From an uncultured Caulobacteraceae bacterium (GTDB taxonomy: Bacteria; Pseudomonadota; Alphaproteobacteria; Caulobacterales; Caulobacteraceae), in assembly GCA_937910255.1 (NCBI GenBank), contig CALEOQ010000262.1, positions 1 through 18,589 of the forward strand: a DNA stretch of 18,589 nt, given 5' to 3'. The translations under genes were made by a program, and so were the position numbers. A model generated the notes under the pieces. It was not told the origin of the DNA. It saw only the letters and a list, made by a program, of their open reading frames with translations, and did not search any database. Of the stretch, positions 14,019-18,589 are shown in pieces. How positions within the stretch are numbered: position 1 is the first letter of the stretch; every line of letters starts with the position of its first letter.

Positions 14019-15971
14019 ATGGCCAAATCCCCTCCCGAAAGCCCGGTCGAACCGTTCAAGCGCGCCCTGGCCCATGCGGCCCGGTCGCTCGCCGAGTCCG
14101 CCGATCTTGAGATCGTCTATTCGGGGGAAGGGCCGCAGCTTCAGGGCAACCGCGCCATCCTGCCCCACCCGCCCCGGGACCTAGGACCGGAGGACGCCTC
14201 GCGCATCCGCGGCCTGGCCGACCAGATGGCCCTGCGTCTGGCCCACCACGACACCGCCGCCCACGCCCGCGGCCGGCCGCAGTCGGCTCAGGGCGGCCCG
14301 ATCTATGACGCCATCGAGCAGGCGCGCACCGAGGCCATCGGCGCCAACGCCCTGGGCGGGGTGCGCGAGAATTTGCGCGCCGTCCACGACCAGTCCTGGG
14401 CCAAGAAGGCGTTCAACCCGATCGAGGCCCAGGCCAATCCGCCCATGGACGAGATCGTCTCGCTCATGGTGCGTGAACGCCTGACCGGCGAGCCGCCGCC
14501 GCCGGCCGCCCGGCCGCTGGTGGATCTGTTCCGCGCCGAGATCGAGGCCAAGGCCGGCCCCGATCTCGACAAGCTGGCCGCCAATCTTGAGGACCAGAAG
14601 GCCTTCGGCAAGGTGGCCAAGGCGATCCTGCGCGACCTGTCCATGGGCGATGACCTGTCCGACGCCCCCGAACAGCCCGACGAGGACGAGGAAGGCGGCG
14701 AGGAAGCCGATTCGGAGTCCAAGGAAGACCAGGAGGGCGGCGAGGGCGAGGAACAGTCCCCGCAGCAGACCGCCATGGACGACAGCGAGTCCACCCATCG
14801 CGAAAGCGAAGAGACCGACAGCCAGATGATGTCGGCCGAGGAGGACCCCGACGCCGAGGACACCGACGAACAGCCCGACATGGGCGAGGGCGAACAGCCC
14901 TCGCGCCCCGACCCGCGGGGCGAAGCCAAGACGCCGACCTATAAGGTCTTCTCCAGCGCCCACGACGAGATCGTGGCGGCCGAAGAGCTGTGCGATCCCG
15001 AAGAGCTCGGCCGCCTGCGGGCCTATCTGGACCAGCAACTGGCCAGCCTGTCGAGCGTGGTGTCGCGCCTGGCCAACAAGCTGCAGCGCAAGCTGATGGC
15101 CCAGCAGAACCGGTCCTGGACGTTCGACCTGGAGGAGGGGATGCTCGACGTCGCCCGCCTGACCCGGGTGATCATCGACCCCACCGCGCCGCTCTCCTTC
15201 AAGGAGGAGAAGGACACCGAGTTCCGCGACACCGTCGTCACCATCCTGATCGACAATTCGGGCTCCATGCGCGGCCGTCCGATCATGGTCGCCGCGGTCT
15301 GCGCCGACATCCTGGCGCGCACCCTGGAGCGCTGCGGGGTCAAGACCGAGATCCTGGGCTTCACGACGCGAGCCTGGAAGGGCGGGACCAGCCGCGAGGA
15401 CTGGCTGAAGGCCGGCAAGCCGCCCCAGCCTGGCCGCCTGAACGACCTGCGCCACATCATCTATAAGGCGGCCGACGCCCCCTGGCGCCGCGCCCGGCGC
15501 AATCTCGGCCTGATGATGCGCGAAGGGCTGCTGAAGGAAAACATCGACGGCGAGGCCCTGATGTGGGCCCACCAGCGCCTGATGGGCCGGCCCGAGCAGC
15601 GCCGGATCCTGATGGTGATCTCCGATGGCGCGCCGGTCGATGATTCGACCCTGTCGGTGAACTCCGGCCACTATCTCGAACGCCACCTGCGCGAGGTGAT
15701 CGAGGAGATCGAGACCAAGAGCCCGGTGCAGCTGATCGCCATCGGCATCGGCCACGACGTCACCCGCTACTATCGCCGGGCGGTGACCATCGTCGATGTG
15801 GAGCAGCTGGCCGGCGTGATCGTCGATCAACTGGCCGAGCTGTTCGACGAAGAGATTCGCAAGGCCACGCGGGCCACCGCCAACCTGCTGCAGCCCCCGC
15901 CCAGCACCCAAGGCCCCTCAGGCCCTGGGCGAGGATCAACCTTCAAGGAAGTCCGGAGAGCCCTGGCATGA
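14019..15971 (+). CDS. cobT: Aerobic cobaltochelatase subunit CobT (VWA/MIDAS)
   Basis: CobT partners CobS in the chaperone complex that loads cobalt through CobN in aerobic B12 synthesis. The 650 residues show the family order. The N-terminal CobT domain (about 10-210) includes YDAIEQARTEAIGANAL. A strongly acidic linker (about 211-293, rich in Asp/Glu) follows. The C-terminal VWA domain has the MIDAS motif DNSGSMRG (D412, S414, S416), a Thr at 449-450 and D536 in VISDGAPVDD. The C-terminal part closely resembles what I remember of Pseudomonas denitrificans CobT. After the usual end near ELFDEE there is a basic, Pro/Gly-rich tail of about 38 residues. The last four bases overlap the start of the next gene (ATGA). 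Weak upstream ribosome binding site (GAGGGCG). Confidence 0.96.
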   Translation: MAKSPPESPVEPFKRALAHAARSLAESADLEIVYSGEGPQLQGNRAILPHPPRDLGPEDASRIRGLADQMALRLAHHDTAAHARGRPQSAQGGPIYDAIEQARTEAIGANALGGVRENLRAVHDQSWAKKAFNPIEAQANPPMDEIVSLMVRERLTGEPPPPAARPLVDLFRAEIEAKAGPDLDKLAANLEDQKAFGKVAKAILRDLSMGDDLSDAPEQPDEDEEGGEEADSESKEDQEGGEGEEQSPQQTAMDDSESTHRESEETDSQMMSAEEDPDAEDTDEQPDMGEGEQPSRPDPRGEAKTPTYKVFSSAHDEIVAAEELCDPEELGRLRAYLDQQLASLSSVVSRLANKLQRKLMAQQNRSWTFDLEEGMLDVARLTRVIIDPTAPLSFKEEKDTEFRDTVVTILIDNSGSMRGRPIMVAAVCADILARTLERCGVKTEILGFTTRAWKGGTSREDWLKAGKPPQPGRLNDLRHIIYKAADAPWRRARRNLGLMMREGLLKENIDGEALMWAHQRLMGRPEQRRILMVISDGAPVDDSTLSVNSGHYLERHLREVIEEIETKSPVQLIAIGIGHDVTRYYRRAVTIVDVEQLAGVIVDQLAELFDEEIRKATRATANLLQPPPSTQGPSGPGRGSTFKEVRRALA

Positions 15972-16933
15972 GCCCCCTGCCCCGTCTTGGCGCCCTCATC
16001 GCCCTGGCGGGGCTCGCAGCCTGCGCCCCGGCCCCCAGCACACTGCCTGCCGCCCCGGTGGCGGCGGGCTCATCGATCGCCGTGCAGGCCCTCTCAGTCC
16101 CACTGAATCCGGAGGCGGACCAGACCGCCATCGGCGGCTTCGAATATGCCGGCGGGCTCCAGCTGTCCTCCACCGAGACCTCCCGCTTCCACGGGCTGTC
16201 GGACCTGATGGTGGACGCCGAAGGGCGGTTGACCGCCATCAGCGACGAGGGCGACCTGATCGAAGGCCAGCTTCTCTTCGAAGGCGATCGCCTGGCCGGC
16301 CTCACGCAAGTCACGCTGCAGCCCTTGGCCGGCCTGGACGGCCAGCCCTTGCCCAATAAGGAGATGTCCGACGCCGAGGGCCTGGCGGTGCTGGCCAATG
16401 GCGACAGGCTGGTGAGCTTCGAGCGGCAGGCCCGCGTCTGGCTGTATCCCGCCGACGGCGGCACGCCCCGGCCCGCCCCAAGCCCTGAGGCCGGCTTCCC
16501 CCTCAATGGCGGGCTGGAGGCCCTGGCGCCGGACCCGGAACGCGGGGCGGACGCCTATGTGGTGGGCGGCGAGGAGTCGGGTGAGACCTGGACGTGCCGG
16601 ATCGCCGCCGCCTGCACGCCAGGGGCCAAGGTGAACAAGGGCGCGGAGTTCGGCCTGGTGGCGATGCGGCGGCTGCCGGGGGACCAGAGCGCCTACCTGC
16701 TGCGCGCCTGGGACCCGCTGCGCGGCAGCCGGATCGTGCTGACCATCACGGGGCCGGCTGGCGAGGTCGCGCGTATGGAAATGGCCAAACCGCTGACGGT
16801 GGACAATTTCGAGGGTGTGGATTTTGTCCCTCGGCCGGACGGGGGCTACCGGGTCTACATCCTGTCGGACGACAATTTCAGCGCCAGCCAGCGGACCCTG
16901 CTGCTGGCCTTCGACTGGCGCCCTGCCGACTGA
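15968..16933 (+). CDS. Phytase-like esterase lipoprotein
   Basis: A 321-residue exported protein of the 'esterase-like activity of phytase' family. The N-terminus is a lipoprotein signal (LIALAGLAAC, lipobox Cys19). The mature part has the repeated beta-propeller-like pattern of the family: FHGLSDLMVDAEGRLTAISDEG, MSDAEGLAVLANGDRLVSFE, GGLEALAPDP and NFEGVDFVPRPDGGYRVYILSDDNF. These short strands with conserved acidic residues are typical, but no enzymatic activity is established for most members. It is translationally coupled to cobT through ATGA with a GGAGAG upstream, so it is co-transcribed with it although no functional tie to B12 is known. It ends before a bidirectional terminator shared with rpmB. 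Confidence 0.87.
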   Translation: MSPLPRLGALIALAGLAACAPAPSTLPAAPVAAGSSIAVQALSVPLNPEADQTAIGGFEYAGGLQLSSTETSRFHGLSDLMVDAEGRLTAISDEGDLIEGQLLFEGDRLAGLTQVTLQPLAGLDGQPLPNKEMSDAEGLAVLANGDRLVSFERQARVWLYPADGGTPRPAPSPEAGFPLNGGLEALAPDPERGADAYVVGGEESGETWTCRIAAACTPGAKVNKGAEFGLVAMRRLPGDQSAYLLRAWDPLRGSRIVLTITGPAGEVARMEMAKPLTVDNFEGVDFVPRPDGGYRVYILSDDNFSASQRTLLLAFDWRPAD

Positions 16934-16944
16934 GGCGCGGGCAC

Positions 16945-16976
16945 GAAAAAAGCCGGCCCCAAGGGACCGGCCTTTT
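16945..16976. terminator. Bidirectional terminator between esterase and rpmB
   Basis: The stem GCCGGCCC (16952-16959) / GGACCGGC (16964-16971) has one mismatch, which becomes a G-U pair in the leftward transcript. A-runs (16946-16951) and T-runs (16973-16976) flank it. It is best for rpmB, whose RNA would end in six U, and also serves the rightward cobT-esterase unit. Confidence 0.85.
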
Positions 16977-17003
16977 CATAGTCGTCGTCAGAGCAGCCGC
17001 TGT

Positions 17004-17303
17004 TTAGGCGGCGGCCTTGGCTTCGGCGAGCTTGGCCTTCAGCTGACGCTTGATCTTCAGCGCGCGCGGCGAGAGTTGCTCGTCGCGGGCCTTGACCAGG
17101 AAGGTGTCCAGACCGCCCCGGAAATCGAGGGTCCGCAGGGCCGCATTGCTAATGCGCAGTCGGAAGGACTGGCCCAGCGCGTCGGACTGCAGGGTGGCCG
17201 GAGACAAGGCCGGCAGGAACCGGCGCTTGGTCTTGATATTCGAGTGACTGACATTGTGCCCGACCATCGGACCAACGCCAGTGAGTTCGCAGCGGCGCGA
17301 CAT
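17004..17303 (-). CDS. rpmB: 50S ribosomal protein L28
   Basis: A large-subunit ribosomal protein. The 99-residue product begins MSRRCELTGVGPMVGHNVSH, the standard bL28 N-terminus, continues with NIKTKRRFLPAL and ends in a basic helix (RALKIKRQLKAKLAEAKAAA). The alphaproteobacterial type is about 97-100 residues, as here. The ATG at 17301-17303 is fixed by the family N-terminus; upstream in-frame codons are an Arg-rich artefact of the leader. AAGG sits about nine bases upstream. A clear sigma70-type promoter lies 64 bp upstream. It is a monocistronic unit. Confidence 0.98.
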   Translation of the reverse strand: MSRRCELTGVGPMVGHNVSHSNIKTKRRFLPALSPATLQSDALGQSFRLRISNAALRTLDFRGGLDTFLVKARDEQLSPRALKIKRQLKAKLAEAKAAA

Positions 17304-17366
17304 GGTGTTCAACCTTCGCGTGGAAACCAAAATGTGCGCGGAACGGGTCCGCACAAGAGAGCGGGC

Positions 17367-17396
17367 GATATAGGCGAAAGCCGACCGCCCCGTCAA
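17367..17396 (-). promoter_or_regulatory. Sigma70-type promoter of rpmB
   Basis: On the minus strand TTGACG (17391-17396) is followed after 18 bases by TATATC (17367-17372), close to the TTGACA/TATAAT consensus. The transcription start would give a 5' leader of roughly 55 bases before the L28 ATG. Confidence 0.75.
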
Positions 17397-17475
17397 GGCG
17401 CAGCGGCGGTTACCTGTGCAACTCGCCCGATCCCGCCGCCGCCTGCGCCGCCGCAACCGATCACAGGCTCCGCAG

Positions 17476-17565
17476 TTGTGGGCGCAGCGCCTAGGAACTA
17501 CAATATTTAGTAGGGAACAAAGGCTGAATCCGGCCCCGTCGCCGATTCGGTCCCGCTTTGTTTTG
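17476..17565 (+). other. Candidate orphan promoter and hairpin in the rpmB-tetR gap
   Basis: The region 17304-17679 holds no gene I can support. Within it, TTGTGG (17476-17481), 17 bases, then TACAAT (17499-17504) is a plausible rightward promoter. The -10 lies inside an imperfect palindrome CTAC...GTAG (17498-17513). Just downstream, AACAAAG (17516-17522) pairs with CTTTGTT (17556-17562), and inside it GAATC (17526-17530) pairs with GATTC (17544-17548), ending in TTTGTTTT. This could be a short RNA, a decoy or an attenuator. The 17397-17475 part is GC-rich with no visible structure. Confidence 0.35.
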
Positions 17566-17623
17566 GCCGCGTTCCAGAGCCGCCGCGGAAACCCACCTCT
17601 CCCCCGCCTGGCTGTTGTGAAGA

Positions 17624-17653
17624 TTGACCCTATCCCTCATTGATGCATAGATA
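17624..17653 (+). promoter_or_regulatory. Promoter of the second tetR gene
   Basis: TTGACC (17624-17629), then 18 bases, then TAGATA (17648-17653) as a weak -10. The -10 lies inside the left arm of the 28-bp palindrome, as expected for repression by occlusion. A start near 17660 would leave a leader of about 20 bases with little ribosome binding site. Confidence 0.5.
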
Positions 17654-17674
17654 ACTGACCAGTCAGTTATCTAT
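17647..17674. promoter_or_regulatory. 28-bp palindromic operator upstream of the second tetR
   Basis: Perfect 13-bp arms, ATAGATAACTGAC (17647-17659) and GTCAGTTATCTAT (17662-17674), separated by CA. The central ACTGACCAGTCAGT resembles operators of TetR-family regulators of efflux systems. It ends five bases before the preferred ATG at 17680, so the bound protein would block both promoter and start. Autoregulation is inferred. Confidence 0.8.
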
Positions 17675-17679
17675 TGGGA

Positions 17680-18321
17680 ATGACCTTGCCGCCTGGACCG
17701 CCGAAATTTCGTCGCCGCAAGGCCGAACGCCCCGACGAGATCGTCGCGGCGGCCCTGGAGATTTTTGCGGAGAAGGGATTCGCGGCCGCCCGCCTGGACG
17801 ACATCGCCGCCCGCGCCCAGGTCTCGAAGGGGGCCATCTATCTGTACTTCGCCACCAAGGAGGACATCTTCCGCGCCGTGGTCGAGCAGGCGGTGCTGCC
17901 CAATGTCGGCATGCTGCGCAGCCTGCTGGCCAGCCATCCTGGCCCCTTCGACGACCTGGCCCGGCGTTTTTCCGCCCTCGCGCCCCAACTGGCGGCCCGT
18001 CCCGAGATGGGCGGCGTGATCAAGATGATCATCGGCGAGGCCCGCAACTTCCCGGAACTGGCCCGGGTCTGGCACGACCAGGTGGTCGACCCGGCCCTCG
18101 GCGGGCTCACCGCCGCCATCGAAGCCGCCCAGGCCCGCGGCGAGGTCCGGCCTGGAGATCCCAGGCTCTACGCCCTCGGGCTCATCGCGCCGCTGCTGGT
18201 GAGCGTGCTGTGGCGCGAGACCTTCACCCCCGTGGGGGCGGCGCCTTTCGACCTGGACGCCCTGGCGCGGCAGCATTTCGAGACCGCCCTGCGGGGCATG
18301 CTTGAGAAGGCGCCGGGATGA
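17680..18321 (+). CDS. TetR/AcrR-family regulator of a HlyD-type efflux system
   Basis: A 213-residue repressor. After a basic N-terminus (KFRRRKAERPDE) come the TetR helices: IVAAALEIFAEKGFAAARLD, then the helix-turn-helix at about 38-58 (LDDIAARAQVSKGAIYLYFATK) and EDIFRAVV. The C-terminal ligand domain includes IKMIIGEARNFPELARVWHDQVV, typical of the CecR/YbiH-like group. The ATG at 17680 is preferred; a TTG six bases earlier would add two residues and overlaps the operator. No good ribosome binding site is visible, so initiation may be leaderless or weak. The stop overlaps the next ATG by four bases (ATGA), so regulator and adaptor are one unit, autoregulated through the palindrome. Confidence 0.92.
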   Translation: MTLPPGPPKFRRRKAERPDEIVAAALEIFAEKGFAAARLDDIAARAQVSKGAIYLYFATKEDIFRAVVEQAVLPNVGMLRSLLASHPGPFDDLARRFSALAPQLAARPEMGGVIKMIIGEARNFPELARVWHDQVVDPALGGLTAAIEAAQARGEVRPGDPRLYALGLIAPLLVSVLWRETFTPVGAAPFDLDALARQHFETALRGMLEKAPG

Positions 18322-18589
18322 GCCGCCAACGGCTGATGATCCTGGGCGCCCTCGGGCTTGCCGCTGTCGCGCTCGCCGTCTGGCTGACGCCTGACCTTGG
18401 GCGTCCCCCGGTCCTGTCCGGCTATGTGGAGGGCGAGGCGCTCTATATGGCCGCCCCGGACTCTGGAACTCTCGGCGCGCTCTCGGTCCGTCGGGGCGAT
18501 CGCGTCGAGGCCGGGGCCGCCCTCTTCGCCCTGGATCACGCCCAGCCGGCGGCGGATCTGGCCCAGGCGTCGGCCGCCGCCGCCGCCGC
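18318..18589 (+). CDS. HlyD-family secretion adaptor, N-terminal part (runs off window)
   Basis: Only the first 90 codons are present. They encode a short cytoplasmic start (MSRQRLM), one transmembrane anchor (ILGALGLAAVALAVWL), then a lipoyl-like first half (VLSGYVEGEALYMAAPDSGTL-type, GALSVRRGDRVEAGAALFALD) and the start of an Ala-rich helical hairpin (AQPAADLAQASAAAA). This is the layout of HlyD/YbhG-type periplasmic adaptors. Translationally coupled to the upstream tetR. In related loci (CecR-YbhGFSR in E. coli) an ABC ATPase and permeases follow; that would lie beyond the window. The gene has no stop here, so its length is unknown. Confidence 0.85.
   Translation, partial: MSRQRLMILGALGLAAVALAVWLTPDLGRPPVLSGYVEGEALYMAAPDSGTLGALSVRRGDRVEAGAALFALDHAQPAADLAQASAAAAA

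Noticed and set aside
14181..15911. 576-codon minus-strand frame opposite cobT
   Set aside because: Antisense shadow of a well-recognised CobT with an intact MIDAS motif.
17304..17456. Arg-rich N-terminal extension of L28
   Set aside because: It reads through the rpmB promoter and leader; L28 begins at MSRRCELTG.
17494..17518. Two GGAAC copies as possible EcfG or LexA-type sites
   Set aside because: No GTT at the spacing required for a general-stress promoter, and the spacing does not fit GTTC-N7-GTTC.
17416..17643. 75-codon frame in the rpmB-tetR gap
   Set aside because: No ribosome binding site or recognisable domain; it runs across the inverted repeat and ends before the tetR promoter.

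Overview
The window is about 18.6 kb of GC-rich, tightly packed bacterial DNA. Gene content (aerobic-type cobS/cobT, a NodT-type outer-membrane factor, a DUF3089 hydrolase, DUF1328 and DUF1622 membrane proteins, a phytase-like esterase lipoprotein, L28) suggests an alphaproteobacterium, most likely Caulobacterales (Caulobacter/Phenylobacterium-like). That placement is inferred from remembered protein families, not from a search. The left end is not biological: bases 1-71 are a poly-T stretch plus an Illumina TruSeq index-adapter/P7 sequence fused to the genome, so this is a raw contig edge and the first gene is cut by the artefact.

Layout. 72-1058 (+): 5'-truncated class A beta-lactamase-fold serine hydrolase, converging with and overlapping an MscS-type channel (1015-2121, -). 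Upstream of the channel on the same strand lie an NTF2/SnoaL-like protein (2261-2644) and a three-gene RND efflux operon read leftward: adaptor (7362-8507), HAE1/AcrB-type pump (4119-7322) and outer-membrane lipoprotein (2719-4122). A TetR repressor gene (8631-9209, +) diverges from the operon across 123 bp holding two related 18-bp palindromes. Then come a DUF1622 membrane protein (+), a TauD/TfdA dioxygenase (-), and cobS (+). A terminator and a nested palindromic repeat follow cobS, then a small secreted protein (-), a DUF3089 hydrolase (+), a DUF1328 membrane peptide (-), cobT (+) with a translationally coupled phytase-like esterase lipoprotein, rpmB (L28, -), and a second TetR gene (+) coupled to a HlyD-type adaptor that runs off the right end.

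Functional reading. Two envelope efflux systems, each with its own TetR regulator and an obvious palindromic operator candidate, dominate the ends. CobS (AAA+) and CobT (VWA/MIDAS) are the chaperone-like subunits of aerobic cobaltochelatase; here they are separated by three unrelated genes and no other cobalamin gene is present. I see no phage, transposase, CRISPR, tRNA or rRNA, and no clear novel multi-gene system. The most interesting material is non-coding: the paired TetR operators, the 28-bp operator over a promoter, a hairpin that sequesters a ribosome binding site, the intergenic palindromic repeat, and a possible small transcript between rpmB and the second tetR.
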